This document shows positions 42,454-51,234 of a DNA stretch of 64,000 bases, piece by piece. The translations under genes were made by a program, and so were the position numbers. The first letter of the stretch is position 1, and each line of letters starts with the position of its first letter. This DNA comes from Alistipes communis (GTDB lineage: Bacteria; Bacteroidota; Bacteroidia; Bacteroidales; Rikenellaceae), in assembly GCF_006542665.1 (NCBI RefSeq), contig NZ_AP019735.1, positions 558,001 through 622,000 on the forward strand, read 5' to 3'. A model generated the notes under the pieces. It was not told the DNA's origin. It searched no databases and saw only the letters and a list, made by a program, of their open reading frames with translations.

Positions 42454-44400
42454 TTAAAACATTTTCACGAAGACCTCGATGGCCTGGTATTCGGCCATGC
42501 CCAACTTGTCGTAGAGGCGGGCGGTATTCTGCGTGCGCTCCTCGGCGCGCTGCCAGAATTCGCGCGAATCGCTGCCCGGGAAGGGCACGATATCCTTCTG
42601 CGACACGTGGCGGTAGATGGCGTGACGTTTCTTGATCAGCTCGTCGGGCGAAAGGGGCACGGCCATGTCGACCATCCCCAGATCCCACTCCAACCACGCC
42701 CCGCGATAGAGCCACAGATGGCAATTCTTGAGCCATGCGTCGTCCTTAGCGACCTCCAACGCTCCCAGTACGGCCTCCATGCAGGTGCGGTGCGTGCCGT
42801 GCGGATCGGCCAGATCGCCTGCGGCATAGATCTGGTCGGGTTCGATCTCGCGCAACAGCTTGACGATGATATCGATGTCGCGCTGCGAAAGCGGCGCCTT
42901 CTTCAATCCGCCCGTTTCGTAGAAAGGCAGGTTCAGGAAATGGACGTGCGACGGGTCGAGCCCGAACGAACGGTCGGCGGCCTTGGCCTCGGCGCGGCGG
43001 ATCGCCGCCTTGATTTCCAACAGCTCGCGCGGTTCGGGCTGCCCCTTCACTTTACCGGCGATAAGACGTTTCACCTCATCGAAACGATCCGCGAAACCCA
43101 GTTCGCGCACCGTATCGAGCTGTTGCAGGACGACGTCGTCGTTGACGGCGAAATCGCCCGACGTCTCGTAGGCCACGTGCACGTCGTGCCCGTGGTCGAC
43201 CAGACGGATGAAGGTGCCGCCCATCGAAATCACGTCGTCGTCGGGGTGCGGCGAGAAGATCAGCACCTTTTTGGGAAAGGGCTTCGACGGAACGGGCCGC
43301 GTCGAGTCGTCGGCGTTGGGCTTGCCGCCCGGCCAGCCGGTAATGGTATGTTGCAGGTCGTTGAAGACGTCGATGTTGATCTTGTCGTAAGGCCCTTTGG
43401 CTTCGAGCAGTTCGCCCAGCGAATTTTCGATGTAGTCCGAGTGGGTGAGTTTCAGAATCGGCTTCCCCACCACGCCGCACAGCCAGATGACCGCCTTGCG
43501 CGTGAACTTGGGCGTCCACTCGCAGGGGCCGACCAGCCACGGCGCAACCTCGCGCGTGAGCTTTCCGGCGGCGTTCTCGTCGATCACCACCTCGATGTTG
43601 TGGTGCTCCTGCAACGCCGTGGCGGGCACCTGATCGGTGATCTGCCCCTCGACGACCTTGCGGATCACGTCGGCTTTCTCCTCGCCCCATGCCATGAGTA
43701 CGATCTTGTCGGCGCGCATGATGGTATCGATCCCCATCGTAATGGCCATTTTGGGCGTATCGTCGATCCCCGAGAAGGCCGACGACTGGATCTTGCGGGA
43801 GTCGTGCGAAAGCTGCACCAGCCGCGTGCGCGACTTCTCGTAGGAGCCGGGCTCGTTGAACCCGAGCTGCCCCTGCTCTCCGACGCCGATAATCATCAGG
43901 TCGATGTGGTTGATCGCCCGGTCGTAGGATTCGCAGTAACGCGAGATGCGCGATTCGGGCACCGTCCCGTCGGGAATATGGATGTTTTCGGGCAGGATAT
44001 CGATATGGTTGAGAAACTCCTCGTGGATGCGGTAGTTGCGGCTCTGCGGCTCGTCGGCCCCGATCGGGTAGAATTCGTCGAGGCTGTAAACCGCGACGTT
44101 CGAAAAACTCACCATGCCGTCCCGGTAGCGGCGAACCAGCTCGTGGTAAAGCCCCAGCGGCGTTCGGCCGGTCGTGAGTCCCAGCACGAAGGGCTGCACG
44201 TCCTCGAAAATCTCGTTCGAAAGCGAATATTCGTTGTGTTTCTTGATCGCCCGCACGATCAGATCGGCGACATACCCCACGCCTTCGGATTCGTGTTCAA
44301 AGACCGAGGCGGGAATCTTTTCATAGCGGCGGATGATGTCGCTCGGAGCCGAGTCGACGATCAATCCTCCGTCTTTGGGCAAAGCGTATTTGCTGTTCAT
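42454..44400 (-). CDS. NagB-like domain fused to PIG-L deacetylase
   Basis: A 648-residue cytosolic fusion. Residues about 15-340 form a NagB/SIS-like domain (LTTGRTPLGLY, SLDEFYP), and residues about 378-640 a PIG-L family N-acetylglucosamine deacetylase with the metal motif SPHPDDD at 383-389. In the NagB active-site stretch the catalytic Asp and His are replaced by Gln (GEQGQLGFNEP; Gln176, Gln178), so it is not a canonical deaminase. This architecture is known in Bacteroides but its reaction is not. It may act on GlcNAc-derived sugars before nagB. Start at 44400, not the longer frame to 44481, which lies across the promoter at 44491. Confidence 0.85.
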   Translation of the reverse strand: MNSKYALPKDGGLIVDSAPSDIIRRYEKIPASVFEHESEGVGYVADLIVRAIKKHNEYSLSNEIFEDVQPFVLGLTTGRTPLGLYHELVRRYRDGMVSFSNVAVYSLDEFYPIGADEPQSRNYRIHEEFLNHIDILPENIHIPDGTVPESRISRYCESYDRAINHIDLMIIGVGEQGQLGFNEPGSYEKSRTRLVQLSHDSRKIQSSAFSGIDDTPKMAITMGIDTIMRADKIVLMAWGEEKADVIRKVVEGQITDQVPATALQEHHNIEVVIDENAAGKLTREVAPWLVGPCEWTPKFTRKAVIWLCGVVGKPILKLTHSDYIENSLGELLEAKGPYDKINIDVFNDLQHTITGWPGGKPNADDSTRPVPSKPFPKKVLIFSPHPDDDVISMGGTFIRLVDHGHDVHVAYETSGDFAVNDDVVLQQLDTVRELGFADRFDEVKRLIAGKVKGQPEPRELLEIKAAIRRAEAKAADRSFGLDPSHVHFLNLPFYETGGLKKAPLSQRDIDIIVKLLREIEPDQIYAAGDLADPHGTHRTCMEAVLGALEVAKDDAWLKNCHLWLYRGAWLEWDLGMVDMAVPLSPDELIKKRHAIYRHVSQKDIVPFPGSDSREFWQRAEERTQNTARLYDKLGMAEYQAIEVFVKMF

Positions 44401-44490
44401 ATCCGTATATTTTAATTTAGCCCCTGCCAGTCTGCGTCCGGAGCGCGCCCGCCGGAGCGGATCGCCGGCCAGCGGCCGCATTATTTTTTA

Positions 44491-44498
44491 CAAAGATA
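44491..44498 (-). promoter_or_regulatory. -7 box of the NagB/PIG-L-nagB operon
   Basis: TATCTTTG on the minus strand, 90 bases before the start at 44400. Confidence 0.55.
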
Positions 44499-44559
44499 CG
44501 AAAAGTCGCATAAAAACGGCAGGATTGAAAAAAATTAAAGTTAAGGAATTCTCCTATTT

Positions 44560-44960
44560 GAGCGTTTCTCTATTGATACGGTTTTAAAAAAGTAGAAAAG
44601 TGAACGTTAATCGCTATTTATCCTAAATTTGTCTTTTTTCGAACATTTTTAATTTTTTTTACTCACCATTGAGAGTACATTACCTCAAATAACGATCGCA
44701 TCTCCGAAAAACGTACCGCGGAAGATCTTTGCTTTTCAATTATCCGGTATCGGAGAAATATGAGAGATGTCGTCCGAATCGTATTCAATTTCGTTGTCCA
44801 GCCATACTTCTCATGGCGATAAATAACCGGATAATACAAAAATTTCATATTATCAAATAGGGTTAAGGAACAACCGGATGCAAAGAAGACGTTCTACTGA
44901 ATAATCAATATTCAAATATCGGCAATAGAAGTATTTTATTAGCATTTTATAATTATATTT
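44560..44960. other. AT-rich junction before the capsule locus
   Basis: No gene seen; ORFs on both strands are short. Base composition drops from GC-rich to AT-rich here, which marks the left edge of the capsule locus. No tRNA, direct repeat or integrase is apparent. Confidence 0.55.
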
Positions 44961-44962
44961 TT

Positions 44963-44970
44963 TACCTTTG
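44963..44970 (+). promoter_or_regulatory. Probable capsule operon promoter (-7 box)
   Basis: TACCTTTG, about 220 bases before the UpxY-like start. The -33 region is AT-rich without a clear TTTG. No inverted repeats of the invertible-promoter kind are seen on either side. Confidence 0.5.
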
Positions 44971-45011
44971 TGCACAACAAATTCCTATTCTCCATAAGGG
45001 AATAGTTGATA

Positions 45012-45020
45012 GGGGGGGGG
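45012..45020 (+). repeat. G9 tract in capsule leader
   Basis: Nine G, about 45 bases past the probable -7 box and 170 bases before the antiterminator gene. No ORF crosses it. It follows a small hairpin (CTATTC/GAATAG). Confidence 0.85.
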
Positions 45021-45192
45021 AAATAAGTGTTATAAAAGTTGCCAATACGATTATAACATCTATTATAAAGCCCCAATGAAGTGCATGCGAAGTTCAAGAA
45101 GAGATGCCAATTTTCCGGCTTGAACCGAACGTAAACATCTGTAATATACCCTAATACACACGTTGGGGTGATCTAAGAATGTGTGTTTATGT

Positions 45193-45750
45193 ATGAATAT
45201 TGCTTCAACCGATACAACAAATACTACGACTGTATGCTGGTTCGTTATGAGGGCATACAAAAGCGAGGGGAAAGCGGAGGAGAAACTCGCCGGTAAAGAT
45301 GGTTTAGCATACTTTATTCCCAAATGTTATGCGATAAGAGTTTATCACAGAGTGAAGTCTAAAAGGCTCGTCCCGGCTATCCCGAATCTTGTATTCGTTC
45401 ACGCCAGTCGCTCTCAAATTCTGAATTTCAAAAAACGATATAACTTCCTGCAATTTGTGATGTGGAAAAAAAGTACGGGATCAGAATATATCGTTGTACC
45501 GGATGAGCAAATGGATAGTTTCATAAAGGTTGCCTCACAATACGATGAGAATATAAGTTACTATCGGCCAAGTGAAATAAATTTACAGAAAGGAACTCGT
45601 GTCCGCATACACGGAGGAAAATTCGATGGGGTTAAAGGTATATTCATGCAAGTACGAGGTAAAAGAAATCGCCGAATAGTCATAATGTTAGAAGGTATCA
45701 TAGCCGTTACGGCAGAAGTTGATCCCGACTTGGTCGAAGTCATTTCATAA
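45193..45750 (+). CDS. UpxY-like transcription antiterminator (NusG paralogue)
   Basis: A 185-residue NusG/RfaH-family protein: NGN domain (CWFVMRAYKSEGKAEEKL; VPAIPNLVFVHAS) and a C-terminal KOW domain (KGTRVRIHGGKFDGVKG). In Bacteroides the UpxY proteins let RNA polymerase read through leaders of capsule operons, each specific for its own locus. It is the first gene of this locus, as expected. An ATG four codons upstream (45181) is the alternative. No UpxZ repressor follows, a difference from the Bacteroides fragilis layout. Confidence 0.9.
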   Translation: MNIASTDTTNTTTVCWFVMRAYKSEGKAEEKLAGKDGLAYFIPKCYAIRVYHRVKSKRLVPAIPNLVFVHASRSQILNFKKRYNFLQFVMWKKSTGSEYIVVPDEQMDSFIKVASQYDENISYYRPSEINLQKGTRVRIHGGKFDGVKGIFMQVRGKRNRRIVIMLEGIIAVTAEVDPDLVEVIS

Positions 45751-46430
45751 TACTTCGTTATCCGCCAGAAAAAGCGCTAACTTTTTTCCGTAGATCGCCG
45801 ACAACGAGTCAGCAAGCAGACACGTAATAGCAACAATACTCTCCTTACGACTAAAATTGATTGCAACGAGCCGTTGATTTCGGAACTTTCCGATGTAGAA
45901 TACCGTCTTTGCATGAACGTACGATAAAGAAATTTCCATAAACACCAACTATTCAACGACAAACTTGGAAATTGCCGCATTCAACGAATACATGAACGAC
46001 AATCATTTATCCATCTCTATCACTCTGACGGAATAATATACGACACATAGACGAGATATGGGATTTCTCGATAATTTAAAGAGCGACAGACAAAAAACAT
46101 GATTTTGCGTTTTACACAAAGGATAATCTGTTATATGATTCCTTCCGGATTTGAACTTTCTCAGACATTTTAAATCCGGAACGTTCACTTGACCAAAACT
46201 TTTACTCCTCCCCATATCCAGAACCTTTTGTCGTCGTTTGTCACCCATTGTATATACATCACGTGTATTATTTCGGGGGGGGGTAAGACATATAGCAATC
46301 TGTCACTTTATGAATAGTGTAGAAGCCTCTGCAGGGCTGATATTCGAAGATAATCCATCAAATGAATATACCTCAGAATTCAGATCGAAGAATTCTGGAG
46401 GTATTCGGTAAAAATATACATTAATAAGCG
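45751..46430. other. Unexplained 680-base gap in the capsule locus
   Basis: AT-rich, with no convincing gene. Minus-strand frames at 45745-45948 and 46003-46248 are not recognised. A G9 tract lies at 46275-46283. UpxZ would be expected here in Bacteroides, but is absent. Confidence 0.5.
46275..46283 (+). repeat. G9 tract before the epimerase gene
   Basis: Nine G, about 150 bases before the epimerase start, not inside a recognised ORF. A 33-codon frame (46310-46411) lies just after it. Confidence 0.8.
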
Positions 46431-47408
46431 ATGATGAGAAAAGTATTGGTAACGGGAGGTGCCGGATTTATCGGTAGCAACCTATGTGAAGCATTACTGG
46501 AAAGAGGTGACTGGGTAGTTTGCCTTGATAATTTTTCTACGGGACATATGGAGAACTTAATTCCACTGATCTCCCGCTATCCGGATTCGTTCCGACTGAT
46601 TGTGGGTGATATCCGGAATTTCGATGACTGCCTGAGAGCTGTCGAAGGCGTAGACTACGTACTACATGAAGCAGCACTGGGTTCGGTACCACGGTCTGTC
46701 AAAGACCCCGTAACAACTAATGAGGTCAACATCGGCGGATTTCTCAACATGATCGTCGCCTCTCGTGATGCCAAAGTAAAACGGTTTATTTTCGCAGCCA
46801 GTTCATCGACCTATGGCGATTCGAAATCGTTGCCTAAGGTAGAGGATGTCATCGGAAAGCCGCTCTCCCCATATGCTATCACCAAATACGTGGACGAACT
46901 CTACGCCGATGTTTTTGCCCGCACCTACGAAAAGTTCGAATATATAGGTCTGCGCTATTTCAATGTATTTGGCCGGCGCCAAGACCCGAATGGAGCTTAT
47001 GCGGCAGTCATACCTCTCTTCGTAAAAAAACTGCTGAATCACGAAGCTCCCAATATCAACGGAGACGGAGAATATAGTCGAGACTTCACTTATATCGATA
47101 ATGTAATCCAGATGAATCTACTGGCTATGGAGACCACGACTCCTGAAGCAATGAACCAGATATACAACACGGCCTGCGGGGAACGCACGACGCTTAACCA
47201 GCTAGTAAATTATCTGCGTGAATACCTTGGGGAGTATGATCCCGAAATCAAAAAAATTGAACCAACCCACGGTCCAAACCGAGTAGGAGACATCCCTCAT
47301 TCGCTGGCTTCGATCGACAAGGCCCGCCATCTATTGGGATATGCTCCTCAATTCTCGATGAAGCAGGGTTTGAAAGCGGCTTGTGAATGGTATAGGAAAA
47401 ATCTTTAA
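46431..47408 (+). CDS. UDP-GlcNAc 4-epimerase (WbpP/TviC-like)
   Basis: A 325-residue SDR-family epimerase. NAD motif GGAGFIG at 9-15, catalytic SST at 125-127, Tyr148 and Lys152 (YAITK). SLPKVEDVIGKPLSPYA matches the WbpP/TviC type that prefers UDP-GlcNAc and UDP-GalNAc. The next gene is the 6-dehydrogenase, the pair that makes UDP-GalNAcA as in Vi antigen or Pseudomonas O6. Start at 46431 or 46434. Confidence 0.9.
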   Translation: MMRKVLVTGGAGFIGSNLCEALLERGDWVVCLDNFSTGHMENLIPLISRYPDSFRLIVGDIRNFDDCLRAVEGVDYVLHEAALGSVPRSVKDPVTTNEVNIGGFLNMIVASRDAKVKRFIFAASSSTYGDSKSLPKVEDVIGKPLSPYAITKYVDELYADVFARTYEKFEYIGLRYFNVFGRRQDPNGAYAAVIPLFVKKLLNHEAPNINGDGEYSRDFTYIDNVIQMNLLAMETTTPEAMNQIYNTACGERTTLNQLVNYLREYLGEYDPEIKKIEPTHGPNRVGDIPHSLASIDKARHLLGYAPQFSMKQGLKAACEWYRKNL

Positions 47409-47420
47409 ACATATAATTGC

Positions 47421-48686
47421 ATGGATAGAGAAATTAAAATCTGCGTAATAGGCCTAGGTTATGTAGGACTTCCTCTGGCTCGACTTTTCTCGACAAAATA
47501 TAATACTGTCGGATTTGACATGAGTTCAAATCGTGTAAACGCATTGATGTCTGGCCATGATACGACGCTGGAGGTACCGGACGAGTTATTACAAACAGCT
47601 CTTGCAAACGGTTTTGTTTGTACATCAGATATCGATGCAATCCGCGATTGTAATTTTTATGTAGTGGCAGTCCCGACTCCCGTCGATGAAAATAATAATC
47701 CCGATTTGCGCCCCCTGTATAATGCCAGCGAAACGATCGGCAAAGTCATTTCGAGAGGGGATATTGTAGTTTACGAATCAACTGTTTATCCGGGAGTTAC
47801 AGAGAACGAATGTATTCCGGTGATCGAAAAAGTTTCCGGCTTGAAGTTCAATGAAGATTTTTTTGCCGGATACTCTCCCGAACGAATAAATCCCGGCGAT
47901 AAACAGCATACGGTCGAAAAGATAAAAAAAGTGACCTCCGGATCCACGCCAGAAATTGGGCAGAGGATCAACGAAGTATATGCATCGGTTATTTCGGCTG
48001 GGACTCACCTTGCTCCCTCAATCAAAGTTGCGGAAGCAGCCAAAGTGATCGAAAACTCTCAGCGGGATATCAATATAGCTTTTGTAAACGAACTTTCGAA
48101 GATTTTTACCCGTATGGGTATCGATACGCAAGCGGTATTGGAGGCAGCTTCCACCAAATGGAATTTCCTACCGTTTAAACCCGGCTTGGTAGGTGGTCAC
48201 TGCATAGGCGTCGATCCTTACTATTTAGCGCAATGCGCCCAGCGTTACGGCTACAATCCTGAAATTATTCTGGCAGGTCGTCGAATGAATGATGGCATGG
48301 GTGAATATGTGGCCCAACAGGTAGTGAAACTTATGATCAAGAAAGGAATCAAGGTACTCGGAGCTGATATTTTAATTTTGGGTTTTACATTCAAAGAAAA
48401 CTGCCCCGATGTTCGTAACACAAAGGTGATCGACATCTTGCGTACGTTTCAAGAGTATGATACGAACATTTCCATTTATGATCCTTGGGTCGATCCTGCT
48501 ATCGCACAACGGGAATACGGTATCGAAATCACAAATAATTTACCTGATCGGAAATTCGATGCTATTGTTCTTGCCGTGGCTCATGAACAATTCAAAAGTC
48601 TGAATATCGAAGAGTTGAAAAAATCGAATGCCGTCCTCTTTGATGTGAAATGGTGTATTCCGAAAAATACCGATGGACGATTATAA
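47421..48686 (+). CDS. UDP-HexNAc 6-dehydrogenase (WbpO/TviB-like)
   Basis: A 421-residue nucleotide-sugar dehydrogenase. N-terminal NAD motif VIGLGYVGLPLA; PVDENNNPDL; catalytic Cys261 in GGHCIGVDPYYL; C-terminal LGFTFKENCPDVRNTK. It oxidises UDP-GalNAc or UDP-GlcNAc to the uronic acid. It is 12 bases behind the epimerase, so the polymer is predicted to contain an N-acetylhexosaminuronic acid, giving negative charge. Confidence 0.92.
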   Translation: MDREIKICVIGLGYVGLPLARLFSTKYNTVGFDMSSNRVNALMSGHDTTLEVPDELLQTALANGFVCTSDIDAIRDCNFYVVAVPTPVDENNNPDLRPLYNASETIGKVISRGDIVVYESTVYPGVTENECIPVIEKVSGLKFNEDFFAGYSPERINPGDKQHTVEKIKKVTSGSTPEIGQRINEVYASVISAGTHLAPSIKVAEAAKVIENSQRDINIAFVNELSKIFTRMGIDTQAVLEAASTKWNFLPFKPGLVGGHCIGVDPYYLAQCAQRYGYNPEIILAGRRMNDGMGEYVAQQVVKLMIKKGIKVLGADILILGFTFKENCPDVRNTKVIDILRTFQEYDTNISIYDPWVDPAIAQREYGIEITNNLPDRKFDAIVLAVAHEQFKSLNIEELKKSNAVLFDVKWCIPKNTDGRL

Positions 48687-48698
48687 AATTAGGTTTTA

Positions 48699-49679
48699 AT
48701 GAAAATCTGTCTCACAACATTTGTTCAAGGGCATCTTTATCAGGAATATTTGCCCATGCTGATTTATTCAATAGGAAAAGCCTATCCGGAATATGATGTT
48801 AAGATTTTTTTGCACGATACTTTACGTGACGATCTGCGGCCGGCATTAGATATGATCCGATCGACCTATGATCGTTTCGAGATTCGGGAACATACCTTCG
48901 CAGATTGTCCGAACATGAACTCTCTTGTGGCCCGAAGTCTACGATGGGTGTTATGGGATGAATCCTTCCGTGATTACGATTATCTTTATACAATCGATAT
49001 TGATATGTTCTATATTCGTGAGCCCCAAGAACTCATGGAACAACATATCGAGCATATGAATTATATCGGTTCTGATTGCGTGAGCAATTTTCGCCGTATT
49101 AACGTTATACGGAAAACGCCGTTCGAAATAATGCGGATGTTTAAATGGGGCGGAATCCGAGGAGTGATCGACATGCTGAAGACGGATCGGGTAAACCGAA
49201 TGTCCGGTCTCCATTTTGTCAAGGTCAAAGAATATTACGAGCATATTACTCCGGAAATCCTGCATAAATACCGATCGATCATATATGCCAACAAAATTAT
49301 GCGTCTCAAACCTTTGATTTCATGTGAGCCACTGCTATACGACATGATGGAGGAAGGAGGTATTGATATGTCGGTATTCGGTGTTCAAAGTAGTGTGATC
49401 TCGATGTTGGATTTCGAAAACCCTCACGATCGAGGCTTCGGACCCAATCACGGTATCCATTTCGGGTTATTCCGGGTCGACCCTGCTGATATGGATAAAG
49501 ACATAACCATTCAACTCGACCACAAAGCCTACCAATATTATATCGAAATATTCAGAAAGGAGATCCTGCCCGATCCTCTTTTCCGAAAACTTTATACAAT
49601 GTTTCCGGAAAAGCTCAAAATGTATTTCCACAGATTTTTCCAGTACTACTGCTTGGAAACGAACGGCATAGCTGAATAG
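48699..49679 (+). CDS. Glycosyltransferase, GT-A-like
   Basis: A 326-residue soluble protein. An N-terminal Rossmann-like half (TTFVQGHLYQEYLPMLIYSIG) and a DxD-containing stretch (YLYTIDIDMFYI near 96-107) suggest a metal-dependent GT-A transferase related to GT8. I do not know its sugar. A second acidic patch (GIDMSVFGVQSS) follows. It lies between the sugar-precursor genes and the flippase. Confidence 0.7.
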   Translation: MKICLTTFVQGHLYQEYLPMLIYSIGKAYPEYDVKIFLHDTLRDDLRPALDMIRSTYDRFEIREHTFADCPNMNSLVARSLRWVLWDESFRDYDYLYTIDIDMFYIREPQELMEQHIEHMNYIGSDCVSNFRRINVIRKTPFEIMRMFKWGGIRGVIDMLKTDRVNRMSGLHFVKVKEYYEHITPEILHKYRSIIYANKIMRLKPLISCEPLLYDMMEEGGIDMSVFGVQSSVISMLDFENPHDRGFGPNHGIHFGLFRVDPADMDKDITIQLDHKAYQYYIEIFRKEILPDPLFRKLYTMFPEKLKMYFHRFFQYYCLETNGIAE

Positions 49680-49694
49680 TAAAAATCCTCGATC

Positions 49695-51233
49695 TTGACG
49701 GATTCTTCTCGGACATCGAAGAGTATTCGGAACAGTAAAGTAGCTCTGATATATACGTTTTTCAACAGTATATTGAGCTTCTTCTCCCGGAAGATTTTTT
49801 TGGATCATCTGGGTACCGAAATTCTCGGACTCAATACCACAGCGGTCAACATTCTCCAGTTTCTCAACTTAGCCGAATTGGGAATTGGAACGGCAGTTAC
49901 ATTTACGATTTATAAGCCTCTTTTTGAGAAAGACTATGAATCAGTAAACGAAATAGTCTCTGTCCAAGGATGGCTCTATCGTCGGATTGCATGGTGGATG
50001 ATTGGAGGGGCTCTCGTGGCAATGTGCCTTTTTCCATTCATCTTCAACAAAATGGAACTTCCGTTATGGTATGCCTATGCATCTTTCGGCGTACTGCTCG
50101 TTAGTTCCTTACTGGGATATTTTGTCAACTATAAACAAATCATACTGTCCGCAGACCAATGCGAGTATGCGATCACGTACAGCTACAAGGGCACACTGAT
50201 CGTCAAAACGTTCTGCCAAATGGCTGCCGTCTATTATTTTCCAAACGGTTATCTATGGTGGCTTATTCTTGAATTTGTATTTGCTTTCGTCGCCTCTTGG
50301 CGGCTCAACCAAACCATCCGCAAACGAGCTCCCTTTTTGCATTCCAGCGTGTCGCTCGGACGCAAAATAAAGGGGAAATATCCGGATATCATCATAAAGA
50401 TCAAACAACTATTTTTTCATAAAATCTCCGGATTCATTCTCACCGAAGTCACTCCATTGATTATTTACGGATATGCCAATTTGTCATTGGTAGCACTTTA
50501 CGGAAACTATCTGGTTATTATCTCCGGAGTTAAATTAGCCGTTAGTTCTGTATTCGACAGTATCGGAGCCAGTGTAGGAAATTTAGTTGCCGAAGGGGAT
50601 TCTCCCAAAATCATGACTGTATTTAACGAATTATTCAGTTCTCGATTTTTATTTATCACTACAGCCTGTTTTTGCCTTTATATACTCACTCCTGAGTTCG
50701 TAACGTTATGGATCGGGCCACAATACGTCCTTTCCAACTCTACCCTGCTGCTTATGATCCTCACACTCTATATCCGATGTCGGAAAACAACCGTCGACGT
50801 GTATCTGAATGCATATGGTTTATTCAATGATATTTGGGCACCGATAACAGAAGCCTGTCTGAATATCGGCTTATCAATATTATTCGGTTATTTCTGGGGA
50901 TTAAACGGTATTTTAGCCGGAGTATTAGCGAGTCTGTTCATCGTACATTCGTGTTGGAAACCTTATTTCCTTTTCTCCAAAGGGTTGCACGTGCCTATAA
51001 TAACCTATATACAAATCTATGCAAGACATATTTTAGCCGCAGCAATCGCTACGGGTCTGACTCTATGGATTTTCAGTTTTATCCATTTCCCGAGGAACGG
51101 ACATTTTTCAGGATTTCTGCTGCGTGCTGCAATTACCTCCTCGATATATTTTTTGCTTCTATCGATAGGACTTTTTTGTTTCACCGTTGGTATGCGAGAT
51201 TTTGTTGCCAGAATTCGAAGAATAATAAGTTGA
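49695..51233 (+). CDS. Wzx-type polysaccharide flippase
   Basis: A 512-residue membrane protein with about 12-14 helices, of the MOP superfamily. It moves lipid-linked repeat units across the inner membrane. The start is TTG at 49695 (no ATG near), followed by NSKVALIYTFFNSILSFFSRKIFLDHLG, the typical N-terminus of Bacteroidales flippases. The GT4 gene begins 1 base after the stop. Confidence 0.9.
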   Translation: MTDSSRTSKSIRNSKVALIYTFFNSILSFFSRKIFLDHLGTEILGLNTTAVNILQFLNLAELGIGTAVTFTIYKPLFEKDYESVNEIVSVQGWLYRRIAWWMIGGALVAMCLFPFIFNKMELPLWYAYASFGVLLVSSLLGYFVNYKQIILSADQCEYAITYSYKGTLIVKTFCQMAAVYYFPNGYLWWLILEFVFAFVASWRLNQTIRKRAPFLHSSVSLGRKIKGKYPDIIIKIKQLFFHKISGFILTEVTPLIIYGYANLSLVALYGNYLVIISGVKLAVSSVFDSIGASVGNLVAEGDSPKIMTVFNELFSSRFLFITTACFCLYILTPEFVTLWIGPQYVLSNSTLLLMILTLYIRCRKTTVDVYLNAYGLFNDIWAPITEACLNIGLSILFGYFWGLNGILAGVLASLFIVHSCWKPYFLFSKGLHVPIITYIQIYARHILAAAIATGLTLWIFSFIHFPRNGHFSGFLLRAAITSSIYFLLLSIGLFCFTVGMRDFVARIRRIIS

Positions 51234-51234
51234 T

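Noticed and set aside
45076..45123. A 15-codon leader peptide before the UpxY-like gene
   Set aside because: No regulatory codon pattern and no clear attenuator; chance is enough to explain it.
44400..45200. Invertible promoter as in Bacteroides capsules
   Set aside because: I searched for inverted repeats flanking the promoter and saw none; the variable elements here are the G tracts instead.
46240..46300. A minus-strand frame crossing the C9 tract
   Set aside because: It can be read through the tract from an ATG near 46292 but stops after about 35 codons and matches nothing. I could not support it as a gene.
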